Positions 1 to 7,343 are shown, numbered from the stretch's first letter. The stretch: DNA of 14,407 nt from an uncultured Flavobacteriales bacterium (GCA_913059105.1 CAJXRL010000040.1:1-14407); one strand, 5' to 3'. Notes: a model not told the origin generated them from the sequence alone. Numbers and translations: made by a program.

Positions 1-46
1 AGATTTCTGCCTGTCTCGTGGGCTCGGAGATGTGTATAAGAGACAG
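1..46. other. Illumina Nextera i7 adapter (not genomic)
   Basis: This is technical sequence. Positions 1-4 match the end of the i7 primer, 5-12 (TTCTGCCT) match index N703 read in reverse, 13-27 match the Nextera read-2 adapter, and 28-46 are the 19-base transposase mosaic end AGATGTGTATAAGAGACAG. The same block occurs in reverse complement at 14361-14407. Genomic sequence starts at 47. The identification is from memory of the published adapter sequences. Confidence 0.98.
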
Positions 47-601
47 ATTTACTATGAAGGAGATTATCCTAATGTTCTGTTTTTTGTAAGTAAAGGCAAA
101 GTAAAAACATTTAAAATTCATGAAGACGCTAAAGAATACATTACAGGGTTAGTTAATGTTGGAGATTTCTTTGGCTATTTACCCATTATGGAAGGAAGGG
201 CATATGATGAATGTGCAGTGTGTTTAGAAGATTCTGAAGTAGTGAAAATTTCAAAGAAAGATTTTTTAAAACTTATTGAAACGAATAGAGATGTTTCGAC
301 AAAATTTATTAAAATGATCTCTAACGACTTAGTAGAAAAAGAAAAAAAATTATTGAGCTTGGCTTATGATTCTGTTCGAAAGAGGGTTGCAAATGCACTT
401 TTAGAATTAAAAGAAAAGTATGGGTCTGATAGTGTAGAAAATAGAATTGAAATTCAAAGAAGTGATTTAGCAAATATGGTAGGAACAGCACCTGAATCTG
501 TAATCAGAACCCTTTCAGACTTTAAAGAAGAGGAGTTAATCGCAATTAAAGGAAAAGGGATTACCATTGTAGATCAGAAGGGATTAGAAAAAATTTGGTA
601 G
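47..601 (+). CDS. Crp/Fnr-family transcriptional regulator, 5' end missing
   Basis: This is the C-terminal 184 residues of a Crp/Fnr-type transcription factor. The N-terminus (about 35-45 residues for the family) is lost because the contig begins in adapter. The open frame continues upstream into adapter with a GTG at 32, but those codons are artefactual. Visible residues 1-75 form the cyclic-nucleotide-binding-type beta-roll (VSKGKVK, VGDFFGY). Residues 80-120 are the long dimer helix (EKEKKLLSLAYDSVRKRVA). Residues 135-176 are the winged helix-turn-helix, with recognition helix PESVIRTLSDF and wing IKGKGITIVD. E150 and R154 align with E209 and R213 of E. coli Fnr, which read the GA core of the half-site; Ile replaces Fnr S212. 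The cysteine-cluster region cannot be judged because it would lie in the missing part. The gene converges on the MBL gene with only 10 bp between stops. It is the likely regulator of the boxes described downstream (inference). Confidence 0.92.
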   Translation: MYYEGDYPNVLFFVSKGKVKTFKIHEDAKEYITGLVNVGDFFGYLPIMEGRAYDECAVCLEDSEVVKISKKDFLKLIETNRDVSTKFIKMISNDLVEKEKKLLSLAYDSVRKRVANALLELKEKYGSDSVENRIEIQRSDLANMVGTAPESVIRTLSDFKEEELIAIKGKGITIVDQKGLEKIW

Positions 602-611
602 CCAACGATTC

Positions 612-2012
612 CTAGACAAAGTACTCTTTATCTTTTTCGGCAATAATTACCTCATGGTAGTTTTTGTCTTCTAGCGTTGTTTTGAATTCTTTCATGGCAG
701 TTTTATTCCCATGCACCAAAAACAGGTTCTTAACCAAGCTTTTATTCTGGCAAGATAAAAGCTGCAACAACTCATTATAATCTGCATGAGCACTAAAAAA
801 GTCGATGGAATGAACAGCCGCTTTAACTTTATATGGAACACCATAAATACTCACATTTTTATCTCCTCGCTGCAATCTCCCGCTTAACGAGGAAGGCTCA
901 CTGTAACCAATAATCAATATGCCATTTCTTTCATCCTCAATTCCGTTGGCCAAATGGTGCTTAATTCTTCCTGCATCCGCCATTCCTGAAGCAGAAATAA
1001 TAATACAAGGTTCTTCTAAGTGATTAATGGCTTTAGAACGTTCGGCATCTCTAACGTAATATAACTGATCAAAACCAAAAGGATCAGATCCTGTTTTCAT
1101 GAAGGCTTTCGTTGATTCTCCAAAACATTCATAATGGCTCTTCATTATGTCAGTCGCATTTATAGCTAACGGACTGTCTACAAATACCTTTATTTTAGTT
1201 TCGCCATCGTTAATACCCAGCTTATTAAGAGTATAAACTAGTTCTTGAGTTTTCCCAATGCTAAAAGCTGGAATAATGAGTTTACCCTTGTTCTCAAAAC
1301 AAATTTGTTGAACAACTTCTTTTAGCTTGTTTTTTGCATCTTCTAAGGATTCATGTAAGCGATTTCCATAAGTGCTTTCGCAAATGACGGTATCTGCTTG
1401 CGGAAAAGGCTGAGGTCTTCTTAATATTTTATTAACGTATCTTCCAATGTCGCCGGTATAAGCTAATCGGTGTTTTTTATTATTCTCTTTAAGCTGGAGA
1501 TTAACAACTGCAGCTCCTAAAATATGACCCGCATCTGTAAACTCTAACGATATATCTTTGTCAATTTTTGTCTTTTCGTTGTACGGGATGGTTCTAAAGT
1601 ATTGCCATGAATCATATACATCCTCTAAATTGTATAATGGCTTTAAGGCTTTCTTTTTCTGTCTTGCCCTTTTTTTATTGATGTAATCAATTTCAGATTC
1701 TTGTATGTGAGCGCTGTCTGCCAGCATTATCCTGCATAAGTCTAACGTAGCTTGGGTACAATAAATCTTGCCTTCAAAACCTTGTTTTACTATGAGTGGA
1801 ATTAAGCCGGAATGATCAATGTGTGCATGAGATAAAATCAGATAGTCAATGCCAATAGGACTAAATCCAAAGTGTCTATTTTTAACTGCACTTTCAGCGC
1901 CCCTGCCTTGAAACATTCCGCAATCCAACAATATTTGTTTGTTGCTCTTCAGCGTAATTAAGTGCTTGCTACCTGTAACTTCTTCCGTTGCTCCAAAAAA
2001 CTGAACTTTCAT
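612..2012 (-). CDS. MBL-fold / beta-CASP RNA-specificity metallohydrolase
   Basis: This 466-residue protein belongs to the metallo-beta-lactamase fold with a beta-CASP domain, the family of mRNA 3'-end endonuclease CPSF73/Ysh1 and bacterial RNases. Visible motifs are the zinc signature HAHIDH at 62-67, further metal ligands H163 (AGHILGA) and D188 (YTGDIG), beta-CASP motif A at E212 (ESTYGN), the SASGMADAGRI segment at 340-350, FSAHAD at 406-411, and a C-terminal LVHGN at 432-436. All catalytic motifs are intact, so a zinc-dependent nuclease acting on RNA in the cytoplasm is the best call; the substrate is unknown. It is the last gene of the usp-terB-HMA-MBL operon and overlaps the preceding HMA gene by 4 bp (ATGA), suggesting translational coupling. 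It should be transcribed from the boxed promoter at 3524-3588. Confidence 0.9.
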   Translation of the reverse strand: MKVQFFGATEEVTGSKHLITLKSNKQILLDCGMFQGRGAESAVKNRHFGFSPIGIDYLILSHAHIDHSGLIPLIVKQGFEGKIYCTQATLDLCRIMLADSAHIQESEIDYINKKRARQKKKALKPLYNLEDVYDSWQYFRTIPYNEKTKIDKDISLEFTDAGHILGAAVVNLQLKENNKKHRLAYTGDIGRYVNKILRRPQPFPQADTVICESTYGNRLHESLEDAKNKLKEVVQQICFENKGKLIIPAFSIGKTQELVYTLNKLGINDGETKIKVFVDSPLAINATDIMKSHYECFGESTKAFMKTGSDPFGFDQLYYVRDAERSKAINHLEEPCIIISASGMADAGRIKHHLANGIEDERNGILIIGYSEPSSLSGRLQRGDKNVSIYGVPYKVKAAVHSIDFFSAHADYNELLQLLSCQNKSLVKNLFLVHGNKTAMKEFKTTLEDKNYHEVIIAEKDKEYFV

Positions 2013-2296
2013 TCGTTTACTTTAACTGAAACTTTACCAATCGCACAGCTTACATATGATTTCGCTTTTTGAAAATTATTTCCTGTACCTTTTCTTGGGT
2101 AGCCAAGAAGAGCCAATTTCTTTTCGATTAAGTTTTCTGTTACTTGTTTATCTCCCTCGTATACAATTGATAATTCTGAAGTTTCTGAATCTATCTGTAC
2201 CTCATGAACTCCATCAAGTTTTAGTATAGAATTATGAATCGTATTTTCACAACCTCCACATTTTAAATTATCTACTTCAATTTTAATTGATTGCAT
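2009..2296 (-). CDS. Heavy-metal-associated (HMA) domain protein
   Basis: This is a 95-residue soluble HMA-fold protein of the copper chaperone/MerP type. The metal loop is NLKCGGC (C13 and C16, the CxxC pair), followed by the typical LDGVHEVQID strand and the LLGYP end of the fold at about 62-67. A C-terminal tail (KAKSYVSCAIGK) adds a third Cys at 84 that is not part of the standard fold. I prefer the ATG at 2296. It lies 4 bp after the stop of the upstream gene, whereas a TTG at 2314 would add six residues and overlap that gene. The protein probably binds a soft monovalent or divalent metal such as Cu(I), but the specificity cannot be read from the sequence. The 3' end overlaps the MBL gene start. 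Confidence 0.86.
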   Translation of the reverse strand: MQSIKIEVDNLKCGGCENTIHNSILKLDGVHEVQIDSETSELSIVYEGDKQVTENLIEKKLALLGYPRKGTGNNFQKAKSYVSCAIGKVSVKVNE

Positions 2297-2300
2297 GCAT

Positions 2301-2675
2301 TTAGATTTTATCAATATCTTTTCGAAACCGTTCTATAATATCCCTTTCTCCGGTAGTTATTGAATCAAAAGCTCTAGCAACTTTGTCGAGCACCGCAACA
2401 AACTCCGCTTTCATATCATCTGTTAAGTAATTACTGCAAGCGTTTATCTCCTTCATGGCAAACTTGTACAAATCCTCTTCAGTAAAAACTTTTGCCTTCT
2501 GGTTGAGATGAAAAATGATTTCAGAGACATTAATACTGTCGTTATGACACTTCGATTCCTGAACAACTATATCATGTATCTTTTGTCTTTCTTCCACATT
2601 TACTTTACCATCCGCTTTTGCAACAGCAAAGGCCAATTCTCCTAAGGCAAAATATAATCTTTCTACTCCTTCCAT
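2301..2675 (-). CDS. TerB-like protein
   Basis: This is a 124-residue, mostly helical protein resembling the TerB/DjlA-N fold. The diagnostic piece is LAFAVAKADGKVNVEERQ (residues 14-31), where an acidic DGxVxxEE loop follows the first helix, as in TerB proteins. There is no signal peptide or membrane segment, so it is cytoplasmic. TerB-fold proteins are linked to tellurite and metal or membrane stress, but the role of stand-alone members like this one is not established. It is the second gene of the usp operon, starting 4 bp after the usp stop, and is followed immediately by the HMA gene. The family assignment rests on one motif and overall helix content. Confidence 0.72.
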   Translation of the reverse strand: MEGVERLYFALGELAFAVAKADGKVNVEERQKIHDIVVQESKCHNDSINVSEIIFHLNQKAKVFTEEDLYKFAMKEINACSNYLTDDMKAEFVAVLDKVARAFDSITTGERDIIERFRKDIDKI

Positions 2676-2679
2676 ATTT

Positions 2680-3507
2680 TTAAACTTTTGTGTGCATAAT
2701 CAACATTGGAATGTCTGTATGCATGGCTATTTTCTTTGTTACACTAGTATGAAATAGTTCGTGAAACAAATTTCCCCTTGTGCTAATCATAGCTATTAAA
2801 TCTACAGGATACTTTTTCATATAACTTTCGATAGCATCCACTGGATCTGAATTTATATTCACCTCCAAGTCATGTTTCACATCTACTAATTTAATATCCA
2901 AATCATATTTAATAAAAGTCGCTTCAACATTCATGTTCTCACCACTTTTAGAAACATAATACCCATGAACCCTACTGTCATATTTTTTAGCAATTTCAAC
3001 TAAAATATCCAAATTAAGATCCTCTTTTTGCAACTCTTTGTCAGTTGTAAATAGAATTTTTTCAGGCTTTTTAAAACTTGCTTTTTCTGGTACAATTATA
3101 AGAGGACACTCCACCTCCTTAATCATTGAGGCTGTCCTACTTCCTACTAAAAATTCATTTAATCCACTTGCTCCTTTGGTTCCCATTATAATGTAATCAA
3201 TATTTTCCCTTGCAACGAATGAATTTGCAACACCTACTATATCGCCAATCTCGAATTCGAACTTCAATTGTGCTTTTAAATTTGGAAATTGTTCTTGAAT
3301 CCGTTCTTTCTCCTTTTCAAATAATTTTTCTGAATTTTCTTTTGTTAAGCCGTCGTAAGAATAGCTTATTTCACCTGCAGAATAGGGAATGTAAAAAGTA
3401 TTTAAGAACACAAAAATGCATTCTTCTGAATCAAATAGAGAAATACCATAATCAGCTGCTTTCTTTGCATTCTCAGAAAAATCGGTAGGAATTAAAATTT
3501 TTTTCAT
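2680..3507 (-). CDS. Universal stress protein, tandem UspA domains
   Basis: This 275-residue cytoplasmic protein has two UspA domains. Domain 1 (about 1-142) starts KKILIPTDFSENAKKA and carries the ATP-binding signature G-x2-G-x9-G-S (GTKGASGLNEFLVGS), followed by ECPLIIVPE. Domain 2 (about 147-275) lacks this glycine signature but keeps the LFHTSVTKKI segment and IPMLIMHTK end that recur in two paralogues in this window. Tandem Usp proteins with one ATP-binding and one degenerate domain are common in Bacteroidota. Here it heads the usp-terB-HMA-MBL operon. The promoter is a perfect -7 element, TACTTTTG, with an Fnr-type box 51.5 bp upstream. Leader length is only about 11-13 nt if the -7 call is right. 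Confidence 0.93.
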   Translation of the reverse strand: MKKILIPTDFSENAKKAADYGISLFDSEECIFVFLNTFYIPYSAGEISYSYDGLTKENSEKLFEKEKERIQEQFPNLKAQLKFEFEIGDIVGVANSFVARENIDYIIMGTKGASGLNEFLVGSRTASMIKEVECPLIIVPEKASFKKPEKILFTTDKELQKEDLNLDILVEIAKKYDSRVHGYYVSKSGENMNVEATFIKYDLDIKLVDVKHDLEVNINSDPVDAIESYMKKYPVDLIAMISTRGNLFHELFHTSVTKKIAMHTDIPMLIMHTKV

Positions 3508-3523
3508 CTTACATTGTTTTAAC

Positions 3524-3588
3524 CAAAAGTAAACTTGCTATAGGGTTTCCTTTCTGAGTTTCCTCACAAGGCTATATGATTTTTATCA
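3524..3588 (-). promoter_or_regulatory. Boxed promoter of the usp-terB-HMA-MBL operon (class I spacing)
   Basis: On the minus strand the -7 element TACTTTTG occupies 3531-3524 and matches TAnnTTTG fully. The palindrome ATGATTTTTATCAT (TGA at 3577, TCA ending 3588, centre 3582.5) lies 51.5 bp upstream of the first T. The same 51.5 bp occurs at two other promoters here. No good -33 TTTG is seen. The box is shared with the divergent exporter promoter. Confidence 0.72.
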
Positions 3589-3619
3589 TTTAGTATTCTA
3601 TAGCACAACAAGACCTTTG
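3577..3619 (+). promoter_or_regulatory. Boxed promoter of the exporter operon (class II spacing)
   Basis: The same palindrome (centre 3582.5) stands 29.5 bp upstream of GACCTTTG at 3612-3619, which matches five of the six fixed positions of TAnnTTTG. Three other promoters in the window have exactly this distance. The expected start point is about 15-18 nt before the ATG at 3641. The weak -7 suggests dependence on an activator. Confidence 0.65.
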
Positions 3620-3640
3620 ACTTATATAAAGAAATAGTAA

Positions 3641-4729
3641 ATGCTACTAAAAAAAGTTACTCGAATTCTTATAGTTATCTCACTGACAACCTCTTGTAGT
3701 TCCAAAAAACAAGATTCTATTTATCCTGAATTTGTTTCGCTAACTGAATCGGTATATTCTTCTGTAATTATTGAACCCGACAGTTTTTACAAGGTTTATG
3801 CTGCCACAAGAGGGATTATAGATAAATTAATGGTAAAGGAGGGAGATTTAATTCAAAAAGGAGATGTCATTTTACTTATTGTGAACGACAATTCTAAACT
3901 CTTAAGTGACAATGCAGCATTGGAACTAAATCTAGCTTCTCAGAATTACGATGGAAAATCAAACTTAATTCAAGACTTAAAGGACAACCTATCAATTGCT
4001 CAATTAAAATTGAGTAGCGATTCTGCCAACCACCAACGCCAACTGCGATTGTGGAACAATAAAATTGGATCTAAAAACGACTTTGAACAGCGAAAATTGG
4101 CCTATCAAGCCTCTTCAAATGAAGTAAGTCTACTCAAAAAACAAATTCAACGAAAGCAAGATGAGTTGAAAATTATACTTCAAAAATCAAAAAACAACTA
4201 TACCAATAAGCTAAATAACCAGGCCGACTTTGAAGTGAAAAGTAGAGTAAATGGGAAAGTATTTGAAATTCTGAAGGAAGAAGGAGAGGCAATAAGTGAA
4301 CAAGAGCCTATTGCATTTATTGGCAGTAGCAATCAGTTTGTTTTAAAAATGCAGGTTGATGAGGTAGATATTGTACAAATTAAAAAAGAACAATTAATCT
4401 ACGTGACCTTAGATGCTTATAAAGACCAAGCTTTTAAAGCAGTTGTAGTGCAAATTATACCTCAAATGAATCAAGAAACCCAAACCTTTTGGGTAGAAGG
4501 GATTTTTATAGAATCTCCTAAGGTGCTATATTCAGGTTTACGAGGCGAAGCGAATATTGTTATCACACAAAAAGAGAAAGTGTTAACCATTCCGTTAGAT
4601 TATTTAGTAGATGAAAACAAGGTAATTACAAAGGAAGAAACCCTCTATGTTAAAACAGGATTAAAGAGTTTGGAGAAAATTGAAATTTTAGATGGATTAG
4701 ATAGCAGCACCGTAATTCTAAAGCCCTAA
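3641..4729 (+). CDS. Periplasmic adaptor (HlyD/MFP family) lipoprotein of an ABC exporter
   Basis: This 362-residue membrane-fusion-type adaptor probably bridges the inner-membrane permease to an outer-membrane channel. The N-terminus (MLLKKVTRILIVISLTTSC) is a lipoprotein-like signal with Cys at 19. The lipobox is loose (L at -4), so lipidation is likely but not certain. Residues 50-82 are the first half of the biotinyl-lipoyl domain (TRGIIDKLMVKEGDLIQKGD). Residues 95-195 are a long helical hairpin rich in Lys, Gln and Asn. Residues 202-228 are the second lipoyl half (VNGKVFEILKEEGEAI), followed by beta-barrel and membrane-proximal domains to the C-terminus. It is the first gene of a three-gene operon, 4 bp from the permease. 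No outer-membrane TolC-like gene is present in the window. Confidence 0.86.
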   Translation: MLLKKVTRILIVISLTTSCSSKKQDSIYPEFVSLTESVYSSVIIEPDSFYKVYAATRGIIDKLMVKEGDLIQKGDVILLIVNDNSKLLSDNAALELNLASQNYDGKSNLIQDLKDNLSIAQLKLSSDSANHQRQLRLWNNKIGSKNDFEQRKLAYQASSNEVSLLKKQIQRKQDELKIILQKSKNNYTNKLNNQADFEVKSRVNGKVFEILKEEGEAISEQEPIAFIGSSNQFVLKMQVDEVDIVQIKKEQLIYVTLDAYKDQAFKAVVVQIIPQMNQETQTFWVEGIFIESPKVLYSGLRGEANIVITQKEKVLTIPLDYLVDENKVITKEETLYVKTGLKSLEKIEILDGLDSSTVILKP

Positions 4730-4733
4730 TTAC

Positions 4734-5993
4734 ATGAATTACTCCATTATTCTGGGTATTGCAAAAACGCATCTAATTTCTCGCTTAAAGCAATCTGCCA
4801 TTGCCGCTTTAGGAGTAACATTTGGCATCGGGACTTTCATTACTCTAGTTAGCTTTATGACGGGATTGAATGGCCTCTTAGACGGTCTAATATTAAACCG
4901 TACGCCCCATGTTCATTTGTACAACGAAATTAAGATTAGCGAGAAGCAACCGATTGATTTTATTGCACAGCCAGAAAAAGAACTATCGGTCATTCGTTCT
5001 ATACGCCCAAAGTTTAATCAACTCCGCATTCATAACGCCTTACCTATTTTAGAATATTTAAACAAAGACAAAAGAGTCAAAGGAGCCATTCCTCAAATAA
5101 CTGTTCAGGTATTTTATAAAGCAGGTTCTGTGAATTTAAATGGCATTTTAAATGGCATTAAACCTTTGGAAGAAGACCGCTTGTTTAGCTTAGGAGATTA
5201 CATTATTAAAGGAGAAGCTCAGCTTTTAAAAAACACCCCCAGCGGAATTATTATTGGTGCAGGAATTGCCGATAAATTAAAATTAGACATGGGGGACCGA
5301 GTGTATTTAACTGCTCCAAATGGAGGACTATTTCAGTTAAAAATTGTAGGATTGTACCAAAGTGGCTTGGCAGAAATTGACGACATACAAAGTTTTGTGA
5401 ACGTTAAGATGGCGCAGCGAATTGTTGGTCAATCTGATAATTACATTACCGATATTAATATAAAATTGTATGATTTGGAAGAATCAGTGCCCATGGCAAA
5501 ACAACTGAGCCAGCAGTTTAATATTTCTGCTAGAGACATTAAAGCAGCAAATGCGCAATTTGAAACTGGAACTTCTATACGAAACATAATTACTTACGCC
5601 GTTTCGGTAACCCTTTTAATTGTTGCAGGCTTTGGAATATACAATATTCTAAATATGCTTATTTATGAAAAAATGAACGACATTGCCATTTTAAAAGCCA
5701 CCGGATTTTCAGGTAAAGACGTGCAGCAAATTTTTATTAGCCAAGCGATGATTATTGGTGTACTTGGAGGAATTTTAGGTTTGGGAGTTGGTTTTTTCTT
5801 ATCGGTATTAATTAGTCATACTCCTTTCGAAACGGATGCATTGCCCACCATTAAAACATTCCCTGTCAATTTTAATCCTGCGTATTACGTTATTGGAATT
5901 TTATTTGCCTTGGTAGCGACCTTTTTGGCAGGTTATTTACCTTCTCGCAGGGCTAGGGACCTTGATCCAGTAGAAATAATAAGAGGACAGTAA
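4734..5993 (+). CDS. ABC transporter permease, FtsX/MacB-LolC type
   Basis: This is a 419-residue inner-membrane permease with the four-helix layout of MacB and LolC/E. TM1 is at about 21-43, a large periplasmic domain spans about 45-280, and TM2 (284-306), TM3 (336-360) and TM4 (383-402) form the C-terminal FtsX domain. The segment YEKMNDIAILKATGFSGKDV (311-330) is the coupling region typical of the family, and YLPSRRARDLDPVEIIRG closes the protein as in MacB/LolC members. Such permeases extract substrate from the membrane or periplasm and push it through the adaptor, and do not transport across the inner membrane. The neighbouring adaptor favours a MacAB-like tripartite exporter over lipoprotein sorting. 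The substrate is not known. Confidence 0.9.
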   Translation: MNYSIILGIAKTHLISRLKQSAIAALGVTFGIGTFITLVSFMTGLNGLLDGLILNRTPHVHLYNEIKISEKQPIDFIAQPEKELSVIRSIRPKFNQLRIHNALPILEYLNKDKRVKGAIPQITVQVFYKAGSVNLNGILNGIKPLEEDRLFSLGDYIIKGEAQLLKNTPSGIIIGAGIADKLKLDMGDRVYLTAPNGGLFQLKIVGLYQSGLAEIDDIQSFVNVKMAQRIVGQSDNYITDINIKLYDLEESVPMAKQLSQQFNISARDIKAANAQFETGTSIRNIITYAVSVTLLIVAGFGIYNILNMLIYEKMNDIAILKATGFSGKDVQQIFISQAMIIGVLGGILGLGVGFFLSVLISHTPFETDALPTIKTFPVNFNPAYYVIGILFALVATFLAGYLPSRRARDLDPVEIIRGQ

Positions 5994-6004
5994 TTAGTAT
6001 AACT

Positions 6005-6682
6005 ATGGGAAAGGACATTGTTTTAAAAGCCAACAATATTAACAAGTACTTTAGGGAACCTACTTTGTTTCATGTGCTGAAAGACATTAGTTTTGAGATT
6101 GAAACAGGAGAGTTTGTAAGTATTATGGGCAAGTCAGGTTGTGGAAAATCTACCTTGCTGTATATTCTTTCTACCATGGATACCGACTATGAAGGGCAAC
6201 TCCTTTTAAGCGGAGATGACCTCTCTTTAAAAACGGCAGACGAGTTGGCCTATATTCGAAACCGAGACATTGGTTTTATATTTCAATTCCATTATTTGCT
6301 GCAAGAGTTTACAGTGTTAGAAAACGTTATGTTGCCTGCAAAAAAGTTAGGCATAAAGTCATTGCAAGAAATTGAGCATGATGCTATGGAAAAATTGCGT
6401 TTGTTAGGCATTGCCGATCAAGCAAAAAAACTCTCCATGCGAATCTCTGGAGGACAAAAACAACGAGTAGCGATTGCAAGAGCATTAATTAATAGTCCTT
6501 CCATTATTATGGGTGATGAGCCAACTGGAAATCTCGATAGTAAAAATTCTCAGAATGTTTTCTCCATTTTAAAGGAACTTAGCCAAGAGGAAAAATTGTC
6601 GCTTTTAGTAGTGACACATGATTTGGACTTTGCCAAAAAAACAAATCGGATAATTGAAATGGCAGACGGACGAGTGGTATAG
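6005..6682 (+). CDS. ABC transporter ATP-binding protein, MacB/LolD type
   Basis: This 225-residue cytoplasmic ATPase energises the permease encoded just upstream (gap 11 bp). All nucleotide-binding motifs are intact: Walker A GKSGCGKST at 42-50, Q-loop Q94 (FIFQFHYLL), signature ISGGQKQR at 147-154, Walker B IIMGDEP at 167-173 with catalytic E172, D-loop NLDS, and H-loop H205 (VVTHD). The FQFHYLLQEFTVLENVMLP stretch is characteristic of the LolD/MacB/FtsE subgroup. The protein is a stand-alone nucleotide-binding subunit, not fused to the permease as in E. coli MacB. It is the last gene of the exporter operon. No convincing terminator hairpin was found after it. Confidence 0.93.
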   Translation: MGKDIVLKANNINKYFREPTLFHVLKDISFEIETGEFVSIMGKSGCGKSTLLYILSTMDTDYEGQLLLSGDDLSLKTADELAYIRNRDIGFIFQFHYLLQEFTVLENVMLPAKKLGIKSLQEIEHDAMEKLRLLGIADQAKKLSMRISGGQKQRVAIARALINSPSIIMGDEPTGNLDSKNSQNVFSILKELSQEEKLSLLVVTHDLDFAKKTNRIIEMADGRVV

Positions 6683-6713
6683 AAGTTGATTGTATCCAGT
6701 TGAAATAAATTAG

Positions 6714-6753
6714 TTGACTTAGCTGTCCTAGATTTGAAGTCCAAGTTAACCGT
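6714..6753. repeat. Diverged intergenic direct repeat, copy 1
   Basis: This 40-bp stretch after the ABC ATPase gene matches 7304-7343 after the osmC-like gene at about 28 of 40 positions in a gap-free hand alignment. Shared cores include CTGTC and AAGTC-AAGTTA. The two copies bracket the osmC-like transcription unit. Neither copy forms a strong stem with a T-tract. Its origin is unknown; it could be a degenerate terminator or processing element, or the footprint of a past duplication. Confidence 0.5.
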
Positions 6754-6786
6754 TATTAGAATTATCCTAAATACAATCATTCACCT

Positions 6787-6832
6787 AACTGACGATTATC
6801 AGTTATAAGATGTATCCTATTGACCAACTTTG
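6787..6832 (+). promoter_or_regulatory. Boxed promoter of the osmC-like gene (class II spacing)
   Basis: An 18-bp perfect inverted repeat, AACTGACGATTATCAGTT (6787-6804, centre 6795.5), contains TGAC-N4-ATCA. The -7 element CAACTTTG at 6825-6832 starts 29.5 bp from the centre and matches five of six fixed positions. The predicted transcript would have a leader of about 65 nt before the ATG at 6903. Confidence 0.7.
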
Positions 6833-6902
6833 CCCCTATATTTCAAAAATCCCTGGATTTACATCAAGTCCGAGTTATTGATATCTTGTTAAAATACTAC
6901 TA

Positions 6903-7298
6903 ATGAAATACACCATAAAAGGAACAATCGACAATCAACATAAAGCTGTTTTTCAAGTTAAGAAAAATAATATTTCGTTTGGAGTTATAAAAGAGCAGTT
7001 ACACCTTCCAAATCCTTTAGAACTTTTATTGGGTTCATTTGCAGCTTGCTGTTTGAAAAATGTTGAACGTTTCTCTCAAATATTAAATTTCGAATATGAT
7101 AATGCAACTATTGAAGTTATTGGAGATCGACAAGAGAATCCAACAAAATTGATCGCCATTGATTACATCATTTTCATTAAAAGTAATAATGTCAATTTAG
7201 AATTATTACATAAGAACATTCAAAAATTCGGGACCATTTATAATACGTTAAAAGAGATGTGTGAAATAACTGGCGAATTGAAGTTAATTGATAAATAG
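6903..7298 (+). CDS. OsmC-like protein
   Basis: This 131-residue cytoplasmic protein has the OsmC/Ohr fold, thiol-based peroxidases that detoxify organic hydroperoxides or other electrophiles. The hallmark is PNPLELLLGSFAACCLKNVE (residues 37-56), the central-helix motif with the reactive Cys (C49 or C50). The partner Cys is C120 in KEMCEITGEL, as in the family. It is at the short end of the family length, with nothing missing. Canonical Ohr motifs are not clear enough to call it an organic hydroperoxide resistance protein. It is monocistronic, with its own boxed promoter at 6787-6832, and lies between two copies of a diverged repeat. Control with the Usp genes fits a redox-stress role (inference). 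Confidence 0.85.
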   Translation: MKYTIKGTIDNQHKAVFQVKKNNISFGVIKEQLHLPNPLELLLGSFAACCLKNVERFSQILNFEYDNATIEVIGDRQENPTKLIAIDYIIFIKSNNVNLELLHKNIQKFGTIYNTLKEMCEITGELKLIDK

Positions 7299-7303
7299 TT
7301 AAA

Positions 7304-7343
7304 TTAGCTTGCCTGTCTTGAATTTCAAGTCAAAGTTACCAGC
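7304..7343. repeat. Diverged intergenic direct repeat, copy 2
   Basis: This is the partner of 6714-6753, located just after the osmC-like stop codon. It contains a tight dyad, CTTGAATTTCAAG, that is not preserved in copy 1. A shorter, weaker resemblance (CTAGA followed by a TTCAA-like core) is visible at about 9904-9925 after another plus-strand gene. Beyond it, 7344-7408 is slightly more GC-rich and holds a 7-bp inverted repeat (CAGCAAC 7340-7346, GTTGCTG 7375-7381) of unknown meaning. Confidence 0.5.

Noticed and set aside
32..46. GTG start codon for the Crp/Fnr protein
   Set aside because: These codons lie in the adapter; the real N-terminus is outside the contig.
2297..2314. TTG start giving the HMA protein six extra residues
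   Set aside because: It would overlap the TerB-like gene, while the ATG at 2296 directly precedes the conserved fold.
3210..3488. Plus-strand open frame of 92 codons
   Set aside because: It is antisense to the usp gene, its product is low-complexity with no recognisable motif, and it has no promoter.
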